A stretch of 64,000 nucleotides of DNA from Caldicoprobacter guelmensis (GTDB lineage: Bacteria > Bacillota > Clostridia > Caldicoprobacterales > Caldicoprobacteraceae), in contig NZ_JAFBDW010000003.1 of the NCBI RefSeq assembly GCF_016908415.1, positions 1 to 64,000 of the forward strand. Direction: 5' to 3'. Positions 27,536 through 36,653 of this stretch are shown piece by piece (the stretch's first letter is position 1; every line of letters begins with the position of its first letter). Under the pieces are notes generated by a model, which saw nothing but the letters and a program-made list of their open reading frames with translations, was not told the DNA's origin and searched no databases. A program made the translations under genes and the position numbers.

Positions 27536-27553
27536 ATCTGTTCCTTATTTTTT
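27522..27553 (+). terminator. Intrinsic terminator after cca
   Basis: ATAAGGA (27522-27528) pairs with TCCTTAT (27542-27548) and is followed by TTTTT. It overlaps the last codons of cca and the 3' end of the convergent YkvI gene. Confidence 0.7.
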
Positions 27554-28576
27554 GACCAGAAAAAACATCACCAAGATTACAATAAATCCTATCATCCCCA
27601 ACAATGGATAGACAAAAGTCACCATGCGTGAAAAGCCTATCAAAGACAGCACAGCACAGACTATAATAGTAACAAACAAAGCCATGCGCATAGGCAATTT
27701 AAAAATATCGCTTGCTGCACATGCCACCGAAAACACGTTGGACACAAGTGTAGTAATTATAGCTCCCCACATCACAATCGCAAAGGCTGCGCCAAAGAAA
27801 TAGCCCATCCGCCGTACTATGTAAAGCATGGGAATTTCAAATTCATAAACTTCAGGGATACATCTCATCAAAGAATAGTTGCCCATAAGAAGCATCGTCC
27901 CTAATATAATGCCTCCCAAAACGCCCCCTACCTTCAAAACCCGCAAATCCTTCACCTTACAACCAACAGAGGTTAGAACCCCCATTGCCAACACAATATT
28001 GAATGAGGCATAAGACACTCCCGTTTTAATTATATCAAAAAGCGTTACATCAAATACCGGCATAACCTCAAAGGTACTATCGCCTGCCATTAGGCTGTAT
28101 ATAAACACAAGGACATTAAAAGTCAGTATACCCGGAACAATCCATGCATTTATCGCAAAAATACCCTTTAAACCAAATGCCGCAAACACTCCCACTATGA
28201 CAGCCGTTACGGACATTCCCATATAAACAGGCAGGCGGATATACTCCGCAAGCAAGGCGCCCGCCCCAGCCAGCATGGCAGCAGCCACCATGACAATCGC
28301 CAATAACAAATAGGCATTAACAAGAGGTGACAAGCTCCCAAAAACCAACCTAATAGCATCCCGAAATGACCCGGCACTCAGCTCAAAACCCACCCTTAAA
28401 ACCCTTATCCCCACACATACAAATAAAAAAGCTACCAGCATGATAGAAAAAACTGAATACTTACCGTACACCGTAAAAAACCGCAATATTTCTTGGCCTG
28501 ATGCAAATCCTGCCCCTATAACGGTACCCACGTATGCAAAAGCAATTTTTATGCTTAAGACGATATTCCTTTTCAA
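27545..28576 (-). CDS. ykvI: YkvI-family membrane transporter-like protein
   Basis: The 343-residue protein has about ten hydrophobic helices, and its opening AFAYVGTVIGAGFASGQEILRFF is the hallmark of the YkvI family, which is distantly related to amino-acid/polyamine and GerAB-type transporters. The substrate is unknown. The frame opens at TTG 28609 without a Shine-Dalgarno; TTG 28576 (LKRNIVLSIK) is preceded by GGTGGAG at 8 bases, so I use it. Confidence 0.85.
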   Translation of the reverse strand: MKRNIVLSIKIAFAYVGTVIGAGFASGQEILRFFTVYGKYSVFSIMLVAFLFVCVGIRVLRVGFELSAGSFRDAIRLVFGSLSPLVNAYLLLAIVMVAAAMLAGAGALLAEYIRLPVYMGMSVTAVIVGVFAAFGLKGIFAINAWIVPGILTFNVLVFIYSLMAGDSTFEVMPVFDVTLFDIIKTGVSYASFNIVLAMGVLTSVGCKVKDLRVLKVGGVLGGIILGTMLLMGNYSLMRCIPEVYEFEIPMLYIVRRMGYFFGAAFAIVMWGAIITTLVSNVFSVACAASDIFKLPMRMALFVTIIVCAVLSLIGFSRMVTFVYPLLGMIGFIVILVMFFLVKK

Positions 28577-28669
28577 TCGCTCAACTCCACCTTCCAAAGA
28601 TTTACTCAACTAAGTTTTCTAGTAAGTATAAATATTCGGAAGGCAGAGCCACTATGCTTCAGTTTGGTT

Positions 28670-28867
28670 TCATGCATTCTCAGTTCCATTATTTAATAGA
28701 TGTGCCAAAGTGCCGAACGGGCTAAAATATATTTCGATTTTAAGAACATCGCCAACACGACACCCAGGCGGCAGAAATTTAACCGGTATAACAATTTCAT
28801 CCCCACTCTCAAACGCCACCACCGCTTGATGACCTTCAAGGCGTTTTACCACCACATCCCACTGCAC
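28670..28867 (-). CDS. DUF3006 small protein
   Basis: A 65-residue protein matching the DUF3006 pattern: a first strand (VVVKRLEGHQAVVAFESG) followed by IPVKFLPPGCRVGDVLKIEIYF, i.e. a small beta-barrel with the conserved LP-G-GD core. GTG 28867 has AGGAGG 7 bases upstream. Function of the family is unknown; members are often found beside metallo-beta-lactamase-type or secreted proteins. Divergent from the small lipoprotein gene. Confidence 0.8.
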   Translation of the reverse strand: MQWDVVVKRLEGHQAVVAFESGDEIVIPVKFLPPGCRVGDVLKIEIYFSPFGTLAHLLNNGTENA

Positions 28868-28970
28868 TGAAATCCTCCTCTCCCTCACCAACATTTATAA
28901 TACCATATCTATGTCCCGTTTTAAAAGAGAGCCTTATCCAAAAAATTCATAACGCATTTACAATTTGTTC

Positions 28971-28999
28971 ACACTTTGTTCATACTTTCTTACTATAAT
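28971..28999 (+). promoter_or_regulatory. Putative promoter of the small lipoprotein gene
   Basis: TATAAT at 28994-28999 is preceded at about 17 bases by a TTGTTC-type -35. The TTTGTTCA sequence occurs twice nearby, about 12 bases apart, so the -35 lies in a short direct repeat. Confidence 0.4.
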
Positions 29000-29048
29000 A
29001 TGCCATGCATTGGCCAATGTTACATAAATATCTCGAAGGGAGGGAAAC

Positions 29049-29303
29049 ATGTTGAAGAAGTGGGCAGCAATTTTACTAACGGCCTTGTTTTTAATCACAG
29101 CAGTGGTATTCACAGGCTGCCAGAGCAAATCCACAAATACGCAAGAAGGTACAAGCCAGCAAACTACTACAACTGAAGAAAGCTCTGACAAAGAGTCTAA
29201 AGAAACCCCAACTGAAAAAAGTGGAGGAACACAAGATACTAACCAGAAATCCTCTAGTAGCAGTAACACGACCAACACCACTAATAAAGCCACAAACAAT
29301 TAA
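29049..29303 (+). CDS. Small Ser/Thr/Asn-rich lipoprotein
   Basis: An 84-residue product with a type II signal peptide (MLKKWAAILLTALFLITAV) and lipobox VFTGC (Cys at residue 24). The remaining 60 residues are a low-complexity chain of Ser, Thr, Asn, Gln, Lys and Glu with no predicted fold. GGGAGGG lies a few bases before ATG 29049, and a strong terminator follows at 29364, so it looks like a real monocistronic gene. The function is unknown; such tails often act as wall-spanning linkers, but there is no attached domain here. Confidence 0.75.
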   Translation: MLKKWAAILLTALFLITAVVFTGCQSKSTNTQEGTSQQTTTTEESSDKESKETPTEKSGGTQDTNQKSSSSSNTTNTTNKATNN

Positions 29304-29363
29304 CAGCCTAGAACCAAAGCAACCAACGTACCCCTTCATAGTGGTCAATATAAATACAAAGGA

Positions 29364-29395
29364 AGGCTGCTGAAGGTTACTTCAGCAGCCTTTTT
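29364..29395. terminator. Strong intrinsic terminator (lipoprotein gene; faces the TPR gene)
   Basis: AGGCTGCTGAAG pairs perfectly with CTTCAGCAGCCT around GTTA, followed by TTTTT on the plus strand. The minus strand also has a T-rich tail, so it may serve both convergent genes. Confidence 0.9.
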
Positions 29396-31149
29396 CATTG
29401 CAAGTAAGGCTTTACTTTATTGTACTCGTTTTCCAGCAGCGCAAAGCTGATACGCCTTAAGGCATTCGACACGCTCGAATATGAAACACCATAACGATAT
29501 GCCAGCTCCACCTTATCCACAGCCAAACCAGAGGTCAAACAGTAATACAGCTCAAGCGCCGCAGCCCATACCTCAGGCTTTCTTATCCTGGGCAAACCGT
29601 AAGGCGACATGGCCGCTACAAAGCCGCTCCATATCTCCCGAATTTGAGCCTCGAAACCCTCTTCATAACGATTCTTCATCATTTCAACTGCTCTATTCAC
29701 CACATTATAAAAAACCTCAGGCAGGTCATCAGGCAGGTTCTTAGCCCCTACGTCTATCTTGATCTGTACTATGTTGTCATCCAAATAAGCTATATAAGGT
29801 TCAGAAGCTCCCATTTGCTTGAGCAACATCACCGCTTCCCTTTTGAGGTCATCGCTTACACTTTTGCGCAGTATAAATTCTCTCAGGAAGCTTTCAGCCT
29901 TTCCATCTTTAAACGAGGCAATAACGTTCAAAATGGCCCTTTTTATTGAAGGGTCATTGAGCTCCAATCCCCACTGCAATAAAGCCAACAATTCATCACT
30001 GCTATTCCATCTCTTTTTCAGGTCTTTATGTGGAAGTTTGAGCAGATCATTGATCTTCTTTATACGGTATATAATTTCCTCATAAGGAACCTGAAAATGG
30101 TAGGATATTTCGCCGAACTCACGTTCATTTGCCATTACGGCTCGCGCCAGCCTCTTATAAAAACTGCTTATGGTATTGTTAGGTGCTATCTTATCAATCT
30201 TACTCCAATACTTAAGAGCTTCCTTGTACCTTTGTGTATTAAAATAGGATACCGCAATATAATGCAACACCTTTATGTCGTACGGCTTATATTGGAGTAG
30301 CCGTTTGAGCAATTTATTGGCTTCTTTGTGCCTTTTGAGCTCACACAGCGTCACAGCAATCTTATGAATTTCCTCTGGGTCATTGGTCTCCATGCTCAAC
30401 ACGGCCTGTAGGTGTTTTTCGCTTTCCTCCTCCAATCCCTTTTCTCGATAAAAAATAGCTATATTGCAGTTGGCATGAACGTTTTGGGGTTGGTCCTTTA
30501 ACACTTCCTGGCACACATGGATAGCATCATCCAGCCGACCGACACAAAAATAAGCTAGAGCAAGGTTGTTCCTGGCAAATATCAAAGAAGGATCTTTTTT
30601 TACCACGCTTTCCAAACAGCGAATAGCCCTATTATAATCACCCATATCCAAAAAATCCTTGCCTTTATTAGCCAGCTTATACAGTTTCTCTCTTCCAGGG
30701 TTCAGTATGACCTCCACGTCATTATCGAAGTATATTTCGTGGCTCTGAAGTATATCCAACAAATCCTGGGCATCCTCTGAATATATGCCATCCGGATCCA
30801 GTTGCAGGTATTTCTCGAAGCACTCCTTTGCCCTTTCATATTCTTGCAAGCCCAAAAAATTGCAACCCAGGCAAAAATAGCAATCTGCCTTACCATCGTC
30901 CTTTTGAAGTATATACAGCAATATTTGATTGGATTCCTCGTAGTAACCCATCTCGGTAAACACTTGGGCCAAGTCCAGCCTGTACTCCAAATTTTCAGGG
31001 TCCTTTTCCACAGCTTTGCGGTAAAAGCTTAGAGCATCTATATAATTATTGTTTTCAACGTATTTTTTGGCTTTCTTATAATAAAACTGCCCATTTTGTT
31101 CAAAGGGAATAACCTTCCTTTGAGTTTTTGCAGACAATCCTCCCGCCAT
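29395..31149 (-). CDS. TPR-repeat protein with C-terminal helix-turn-helix
   Basis: The 584-residue cytoplasmic protein starts with about nine TPR-type units (residues 20-330; for example YVENNNYIDALSFYRKAVEKDP, MGDYNRAIRCLESVVKKDP, and TQRYKEALKYWSKIDKIAPN). A helical middle region follows, then a C-terminal segment (about 510-575) reading KPEVWAAALELYYCLTSG and VDKVELAYRYGVSYSSVSNAL, which resembles a cyclin/TFIIB-like or HTH fold. No membrane segment. TPR-plus-HTH suggests a regulator responding to a protein or peptide partner, but no family name can be given. Monocistronic, upstream of the terminator at 29364. Confidence 0.75.
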   Translation of the reverse strand: MAGGLSAKTQRKVIPFEQNGQFYYKKAKKYVENNNYIDALSFYRKAVEKDPENLEYRLDLAQVFTEMGYYEESNQILLYILQKDDGKADCYFCLGCNFLGLQEYERAKECFEKYLQLDPDGIYSEDAQDLLDILQSHEIYFDNDVEVILNPGREKLYKLANKGKDFLDMGDYNRAIRCLESVVKKDPSLIFARNNLALAYFCVGRLDDAIHVCQEVLKDQPQNVHANCNIAIFYREKGLEEESEKHLQAVLSMETNDPEEIHKIAVTLCELKRHKEANKLLKRLLQYKPYDIKVLHYIAVSYFNTQRYKEALKYWSKIDKIAPNNTISSFYKRLARAVMANEREFGEISYHFQVPYEEIIYRIKKINDLLKLPHKDLKKRWNSSDELLALLQWGLELNDPSIKRAILNVIASFKDGKAESFLREFILRKSVSDDLKREAVMLLKQMGASEPYIAYLDDNIVQIKIDVGAKNLPDDLPEVFYNVVNRAVEMMKNRYEEGFEAQIREIWSGFVAAMSPYGLPRIRKPEVWAAALELYYCLTSGLAVDKVELAYRYGVSYSSVSNALRRISFALLENEYNKVKPYLQ

Positions 31150-31260
31150 ATTCCACTCCCTAACTTAACATTGATCTATGAGAATATTATAGCATATAAT
31201 ACCCAAAAGCTCTATAAAGTCAACTAACCATTTATAGCGATATTGGCGATTAACGCTTTG

Positions 31261-32163
31261 TCAATCAAGGTTTTCTTGGCTTTTTCTCTTCTGCTCTAAA
31301 AGCTCTTTAAGTTCCTCCTCTTCAAATATGTATTTTTTATTGCAATAGTGACATACCACCTCAGCCCGCCTATCTTTCTCAATAATATCCATTAGCTCTT
31401 TTTCTTCCATGCCCATCAAGACACCTTTGAGGCGCTCTCTACTGCAGTCACATTTAAATTGCACGTCATGCACCGCATTTACTCTCATACCATACTGCCC
31501 TATGATATTTCCTAAGACTTCCTCAGGGGTTTTGCCCTCATCAAACTGGCGGGAAATAGAAGGACTGCTGCTAATTTTCTGTTCAATTGCAGAGATAATA
31601 TCCTCTGGCGCCCCAGGCAATGCCTGTATTATAAACCCTCCTGCAGCTTTTACAGTACAATCAGGGTTTACAAGCACTCCCAACGCTACAGCTGAAGGCT
31701 GCTGTTCAGAAACCGTCAAATAGTAAGCCACGTCTTCTGCTATCTCGCCCGACATCAGGTTGGCCTGCCCTATATATGGCTCTTTTAATCCCAGATCTTT
31801 TATCACCGTTATTCTGCCGTTCCTGCCTACAGCAGTTGCCACATCCAGCTTATTGTGAACATTAAGCGGCAGTTCAAGCTTGGGATTTGCGACATAGCCC
31901 TTTACGTAACCGTTCGAAGTTGCCACCACCACAACGCTGCCCAGAGGGCCATCACCCTTTATGATGAGCGAAAGGGTGTCCTTTTTGCCTTTCATGTCAA
32001 TCCCCAACATGACAGCGGCCGTCATAGCACGCCCCAACGCAGCGCTGGCCACAGGAGACAGGCCGTGAAGCCTTTGTGCCTCCTGTACCAAATCGGTAGT
32101 CCTGGCAGCAAAACCACGAATAAATCCGTCAGCAGCTGTAACTCTTATTACATAATCCTTCAT
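31261..32163 (-). CDS. hslO: Redox-regulated chaperone Hsp33
   Basis: A 300-residue holdase chaperone activated by oxidation. The redox zinc-binding centre is complete: CDC at residues 238/240 and CHYC at 271/274. The N-terminal domain carries KGDGPLGSVVVVATSNGYVKG and GGFIIQALPGA motifs of the family. Length is normal. It is 47 bases downstream of the methyltransferase gene on the same strand, which suggests co-transcription. Confidence 0.97.
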   Translation of the reverse strand: MKDYVIRVTAADGFIRGFAARTTDLVQEAQRLHGLSPVASAALGRAMTAAVMLGIDMKGKKDTLSLIIKGDGPLGSVVVVATSNGYVKGYVANPKLELPLNVHNKLDVATAVGRNGRITVIKDLGLKEPYIGQANLMSGEIAEDVAYYLTVSEQQPSAVALGVLVNPDCTVKAAGGFIIQALPGAPEDIISAIEQKISSSPSISRQFDEGKTPEEVLGNIIGQYGMRVNAVHDVQFKCDCSRERLKGVLMGMEEKELMDIIEKDRRAEVVCHYCNKKYIFEEEELKELLEQKRKSQENLD

Positions 32164-32210
32164 ATAATCCTACTTCCTCCTATGTATTCACTTTTCAAAA
32201 CACCCTCAGC

Positions 32211-32966
32211 TTATGAGACAATTTTCCCCTTTTTAGCCGCAAAAAAGATTCGCTCTGCCTTCTTTTTGGGAGGCTTTAGTGTAAAAGGCTGATACACCCC
32301 TACATCTTCAAAACCATTTTTCTCAAGGTGCTCCACAATCTCTTCTGTACGATAAGCACGTTGCCAGTGGATTTCGTCAAATCTCCTGTAATATTCCCCT
32401 TCCTTGACAAAAAAAGACAGCTCCATCTCACAAAGCTGTGAGCGCTTATCGAAATAGTTCTGCCATATATAGCTTATATCTTCATCAGTCCTTACAAAGG
32501 TATTATTCCCCAGTATTGAAGAGAGTTTGTAATAGGAGCTGATGTCAAATACAAAAATTCCTCCTGCCTTTAAGTACCTGTATACTCCCTTAAACACCAG
32601 GTCCAGTTCTTCCTCGGAGGGAATATAATTGATGCCGTCACAGATACAGGTCATGGCATCCACAGGGCGGTGAAGACTGATATAACGCATATCTTGAAAT
32701 ATAAAAGGAATATCCATTCCCCTACTGCGTGCCTTCTCCCGCGCAACAAACAGCATATCTTCCGACCGATCAATACCTATGACATCATAACCCCTTTCCT
32801 TCAAAATAATTGTAATATTACCTGTGCCACACGCCAAATCCACTATTTGCCGTGGTCTTACCCTGTAATGCCTAAATAACAGCTCAATATAATCCACCCA
32901 CTTATGATAATTCACATCCTGCATCAACGCATCGTAAATATAAGCAAAATTATTGTAAATACCCAT
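32211..32966 (-). CDS. SAM-dependent methyltransferase (class I)
   Basis: The 251-residue protein opens with FAYIYDALMQDVNYHKWVDY, the usual start of a small clostridial methyltransferase group, and has the SAM motif VDLACGTGN (residues 43-51), the acidic IGIDRSEDML loop and post-motif PVDAMTCICDGINYI. The substrate is unknown. It precedes hslO by 47 bases; repeat copy C starts 20 bases upstream of its start codon, so the repeat may contribute to its promoter region. Confidence 0.9.
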   Translation of the reverse strand: MGIYNNFAYIYDALMQDVNYHKWVDYIELLFRHYRVRPRQIVDLACGTGNITIILKERGYDVIGIDRSEDMLFVAREKARSRGMDIPFIFQDMRYISLHRPVDAMTCICDGINYIPSEEELDLVFKGVYRYLKAGGIFVFDISSYYKLSSILGNNTFVRTDEDISYIWQNYFDKRSQLCEMELSFFVKEGEYYRRFDEIHWQRAYRTEEIVEHLEKNGFEDVGVYQPFTLKPPKKKAERIFFAAKKGKIVS

Positions 32967-32985
32967 CTACCCCTTTTAAAGTAGC

Positions 32986-33130
32986 GTACGCTCTCAAAAA
33001 GTCTGAGAACTTCATTTTTGCTTGTTTACAGATTCAGTCTAGGGACTTTACACCCAAATTCTTCTGGAAAGCTGTCCTCCAAATCAATCTTTGTGCTTAC
33101 GTGACCTGGCTACTTTTCGATAATATTCAT
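32986..33130 (+). repeat. Dispersed MITE-like repeat, copy C (full length)
   Basis: This roughly 145-bp element begins GTACGCTCTCAAAAAGTC and ends ACTTTTCGATAATATTCAT, giving imperfect terminal inverted repeats. It aligns along its whole length with the reverse complement of copy A and over about 110 bases with copy B. It fills most of the gap between the methyltransferase and YesL genes. Confidence 0.7.
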
Positions 33131-33213
33131 GCTATTTATACTTTTATCATAACAAACAAAAATTTGGATTACTTGCTACAGTTCTTTCACACAACAATTA
33201 CTGGATGATCTTG

Positions 33214-34032
33214 TTACTCTTGGCCGCCATTCTGACTGCCATTATCCGTTATTTCAGCATTTACCGGCCTGTCCATATACTTGTAAAATACCCAGTTGGC
33301 CAATGAAACGCCTATAAGCATGGGGAAAGTTAATCCTACAAAAAATACGGGAAAAATATACCAAACACTGGCTATAAACAAAGCTACCATCAGCACAAAG
33401 ACCATAAAAGTATGGGGAAGCTTTGCCAAGGTAAAAAGCAGTGCATTTTTGAATATCTGCCTTATTTTCAATTTATAAGTGACCAACATTGGGAAAATAT
33501 ATATATTCATCATGGCGTAAATAAGCCCAATCATCAACATAAAGTAATACAACATGAGGAACAAGATATTCTGTGAGGCCATTGCGTGGTAAAATGTCAG
33601 ATTAATATAGAATATCATAAGCGCAAGGCCATTGATGAACATGACAATTAAGCTTTCCTTCCAGTTCATCTTCCACGCATCTTTAAAATCGCTGAAAACC
33701 CACGCGTGGTCATCCCTCGCCCAGTTCCTGAGCACATAGGTAGCGCCTGCTGTAGCCGGCCCTACAAAAAGCAGACAAGGAATGAGTACCAGGAAATAAA
33801 AAATATTTATAGGCTCTCCCGTCTGTGCAGTAACCTGCAGCTGAATATACGTCCATATAAACGTCGGAAGCCAGAAAATCGAGTAAAGCAAATTCAGCTT
33901 TATGAGATTCCAGAACCGCACCTGCAACACGGTAAAAAACAGCTTTATTGGCTTTTCCCTTAGGTTTTCATATTTCAAATCCGGTTTATTGGGATTACCG
34001 TAATACATCCTTTCAAAAAAGCCACCAAACAT
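33214..34032 (-). CDS. yesL: YesL-family membrane protein (DUF624)
   Basis: A 272-residue integral membrane protein with about five or six helices. The DUF624 core is seen in RFWNLIKLNLLYSIFWLP and GPATAGATYVLRNWARDDHAWVFSDF. YesL proteins commonly occur beside carbohydrate ABC transporters, but their role is unknown; none is adjacent here. ATG 34032 has GAAGGG 9 bases upstream; the frame is open to TTG 34095, and a GGAGAG there does not precede a usable start codon. Confidence 0.88.
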   Translation of the reverse strand: MFGGFFERMYYGNPNKPDLKYENLREKPIKLFFTVLQVRFWNLIKLNLLYSIFWLPTFIWTYIQLQVTAQTGEPINIFYFLVLIPCLLFVGPATAGATYVLRNWARDDHAWVFSDFKDAWKMNWKESLIVMFINGLALMIFYINLTFYHAMASQNILFLMLYYFMLMIGLIYAMMNIYIFPMLVTYKLKIRQIFKNALLFTLAKLPHTFMVFVLMVALFIASVWYIFPVFFVGLTFPMLIGVSLANWVFYKYMDRPVNAEITDNGSQNGGQE

Positions 34033-34183
34033 ATCAACAATCCCTTCTATTTTAGTCTTACTTAATTTAAACTCTCCTCTATTTAATTCTAACAATAAAT
34101 GTTTTCTTCTTCAACATAATAATTTTACTACTGAGGCTAATACATTACTATTGAATTCTTCACCAGAATTCCTGTACTTCAAT

Positions 34184-35347
34184 TTAACACACAACTCCAA
34201 ATCCCTTTATTATATCGCAGTAGGCCTGCAATCCGTACAACAGCACTTCTTCATCAAAGTTAAACCTGCTGCTATGCAGAGGAAAGGTAAAGCCCTTACT
34301 TTCATTCCTGCAACCAAGGAACAAGTATACCCCCGGCACTTTTTGCTGGTAATATGAAAAATCTTCGGCTATCATCAAAGGCTGTACATCCTGGAGCACA
34401 TCGGGGGGCAAGCATTTTTTCACCTGGCTTACTAGGTTAGCATCGTTATTTACCACAGGGTAGTACACATCTTCACGGTACTGTGCCTTTACCCGGTGAG
34501 AGAGCTCAAGGCCATTTAACAAACCCTGTATGTTTTGCTTTATACGCTCATAAACTTTATCATCAAATGTACGTATTATACCTTCTATGTTCGCCAAACC
34601 CGCAACAATATTCCTCTCCTCTCCTGCCTTAAGCTTTCCTATGGTCAAGAGGACTTTTTCATCTGAAGCAACCCACCTGCTCAAAAGTCCATGCACAGCG
34701 TTTACAAAATAACAGGCCGCCAAAAGTGCGTCAACCCCGAGGTGTGGCATGGCTCCATGGACGCTTTTGCCGACAATTTCTACCGTAAACTCACATGTCT
34801 GAGCCATCACCGGTCCAGCCTTAAGCCCTATCTTGCCCTGAGGAATATCAGGCAACAGGTGAAAACCGAAAATAGCATCCACCTTTGGGCTTTCCAGCAC
34901 CCCTTCCTTGATCATGGGCAATGCCCCTCCCACGGTTTCCTCAGCTGGCTGAAAGATGAGAACCACATTGCCTTTCAACTCCTCTTTGTGCAAACTCAGC
35001 CATTCCGCAAGCCCGAGTAAAATGGCCATATGTCCATCATGGCCACAGGCATGCATTCTCCCGCAGTTAACTGAAGCGAACTCGACACCCGTCTCCTCAT
35101 GAAGCGGCAGGGCATCCATATCTGCCCTAAAAGCCAGGGTCATGCCTCCATCATTGCCCTTCATGACGGCTTTTATGCCGCTGCCGGCTACTATCCTTAT
35201 CTCGTCAAAGTCACAATTTTTAAGGCAGGATAAAATATAATCCCGGGTGGATGATACATCAAACCCGGTCTCAGGATACTTATGCAAATGCCTCCGGTGC
35301 TGAGTCAACCTGTCTTTAAGCTGGTAAACTTCTGCATCTACATGCAT
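34184..35347 (-). CDS. M20-family amidohydrolase (N-acyl amino acid/indole-acetyl amidase-like)
   Basis: A 387-residue metallohydrolase of the M20D group. Visible motifs are HLHKYPETGFDVSST, the metal-binding FRADMDALPL and MHACGHDGHMAILLG, the EETVGGALPMI catalytic region and SVHGAMPHLGVDAL in the lid domain. Probable activity is hydrolysis of N-acyl or aminoacyl-amide bonds; the exact substrate is not determinable. ATG 35347 has GGAGGA 9 bases upstream; the frame extends 25 codons further through a hairpin, so the longer form is rejected. Confidence 0.9.
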   Translation of the reverse strand: MHVDAEVYQLKDRLTQHRRHLHKYPETGFDVSSTRDYILSCLKNCDFDEIRIVAGSGIKAVMKGNDGGMTLAFRADMDALPLHEETGVEFASVNCGRMHACGHDGHMAILLGLAEWLSLHKEELKGNVVLIFQPAEETVGGALPMIKEGVLESPKVDAIFGFHLLPDIPQGKIGLKAGPVMAQTCEFTVEIVGKSVHGAMPHLGVDALLAACYFVNAVHGLLSRWVASDEKVLLTIGKLKAGEERNIVAGLANIEGIIRTFDDKVYERIKQNIQGLLNGLELSHRVKAQYREDVYYPVVNNDANLVSQVKKCLPPDVLQDVQPLMIAEDFSYYQQKVPGVYLFLGCRNESKGFTFPLHSSRFNFDEEVLLYGLQAYCDIIKGFGVVC

Positions 35348-35385
35348 TTTCAGCATTCCTCCACAAAAAGCTTTTAATTTAAGAC

Positions 35386-35420
35386 AATCCCTCTCCATCT
35401 TTATGATGAAGAGGGATTGC
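35386..35420 (-). terminator. Hairpin after the alcohol dehydrogenase gene
   Basis: AATCCCTCT pairs with AGAGGGATT around a partly paired centre (CCATCTTTATGATGA). The T-tract on the minus strand is weak (GTCTTAAATT), so it may be a terminator or a leader structure of the M20 gene. Confidence 0.5.
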
Positions 35421-35480
35421 AAATTGTCTGGGGTTTCGCTGATTTATTCATGAAAATTGTCCTAATGCAGCCTTTTATCC

Positions 35481-36653
35481 CTATTTACGGGCCATTTTGA
35501 GTATGTTGAGCACGTCTTCCCTGCCCAGTTTCTTGAAGTTGCCTATCTGCTTTGTGCCCTTGTTGGTGCACTTATCGGCCATTTCCTCCAGCCTGTCATC
35601 GGGTATACCCAGCTCCTCCAGCGTCACAGGCAGGCCAATCCTCTTGAAAAACTGGGTAAGTCGGTATATCCCTTCCAGAGCCGTCCTCTCGGGATTGGCA
35701 AAATCCATCTCTACATCCCACACCCTGGTGGCAAACTGCACAAACCTGTCCACGTTCTCTTTATACACGTACTTCATCCAAGCAGGAAATACCACCGCCA
35801 GCCCGGCTCCATGGGGCACATCGTATATCCCGCTCAGCTCATGCTCTATTGCATGGGACGCCCAATCGCCAATCCTGCCTGTGCTCAAGAGGTCGTTGTG
35901 TGCGATGGTGCTTGCCCACATTATCTCTGCCCTGGCCTGGTAATTCTCCGGTTCCTCGAGAACGATAGGCACGTTCTTAATGATGGTCTTGAGAGTAGCC
36001 TCGCACAGCCTATCGGTGAAATCAACATCTCTTTGATGGGTAAAATACCGCTCCATCACATGGGCCATGATGTCGGCAGCGCCGCAGGCCGTTTGATAGG
36101 GCGGAAGCGTAAAGGTAATCTCGGGATTCATTATGGCAAACTTGGGACGTATTATCTCAACATTTAATCCCCGCTTGTACCACCCATCCTCATTGGTAAT
36201 TACCGAGCTCTTGCTGGCCTCGCTGCCTGCCGCCGGAATGGTAAGTACCACGCCAACCGGAAGGGCCTTTTGTGGCACTGCCTTCCCGCTGTAAAAATCC
36301 CACACGTCGCCTTCATAGGGCACTCCAACGGCGATGGCCTTGGCTGAATCGATGACGCTGCCGCCTCCCACAGCCAAGATAAAGTCAATGTTATGCTTTC
36401 TGCAAAGCTCGATGCCCTGCTTCACCAGGCTAAGGCGAGGATTGGGCTGTACTCCACCCAGCTCAATGAATTCCACACCTGCATTCTTGAGTGACTCTAC
36501 CACCTTGTCATAGAGCCCTATGCGTTTGATAGTTCCCCCGCCATAGTGCAAAAGAACTTTCTTACTATAAACCTTAGTCTCTTCTCCTACCTGATTTTCT
36601 ACATCCCTACCAAATATGACCTTAGTAGGGCTTAAGAATGTAAAATTTTCCAT
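35481..36653 (-). CDS. bdhA: Iron-containing alcohol dehydrogenase (butanol dehydrogenase, YugJ/BdhA type)
   Basis: A 390-residue cytoplasmic group III alcohol dehydrogenase, probably reducing butyraldehyde/acetaldehyde with NAD(P)H in fermentation. The dinucleotide motif GGGSVIDSAKAIA, the iron-ligand region CGAADIMAHVMERYF, and the His motifs HAIEHELSG and VPHGAGL are all present. It begins METNFTFLSP-like (MENFTFLSPTKVIFG), typical of the BdhA group. It is monocistronic, with a 367-base upstream region and a hairpin downstream. Confidence 0.93.
   Translation of the reverse strand: MENFTFLSPTKVIFGRDVENQVGEETKVYSKKVLLHYGGGTIKRIGLYDKVVESLKNAGVEFIELGGVQPNPRLSLVKQGIELCRKHNIDFILAVGGGSVIDSAKAIAVGVPYEGDVWDFYSGKAVPQKALPVGVVLTIPAAGSEASKSSVITNEDGWYKRGLNVEIIRPKFAIMNPEITFTLPPYQTACGAADIMAHVMERYFTHQRDVDFTDRLCEATLKTIIKNVPIVLEEPENYQARAEIMWASTIAHNDLLSTGRIGDWASHAIEHELSGIYDVPHGAGLAVVFPAWMKYVYKENVDRFVQFATRVWDVEMDFANPERTALEGIYRLTQFFKRIGLPVTLEELGIPDDRLEEMADKCTNKGTKQIGNFKKLGREDVLNILKMARK

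Noticed and set aside
34153..34171. GAATTC..GAATTC inverted repeat between the M20 and YesL genes
   Set aside because: Short, AT-rich and without a T-tract; could arise by chance.
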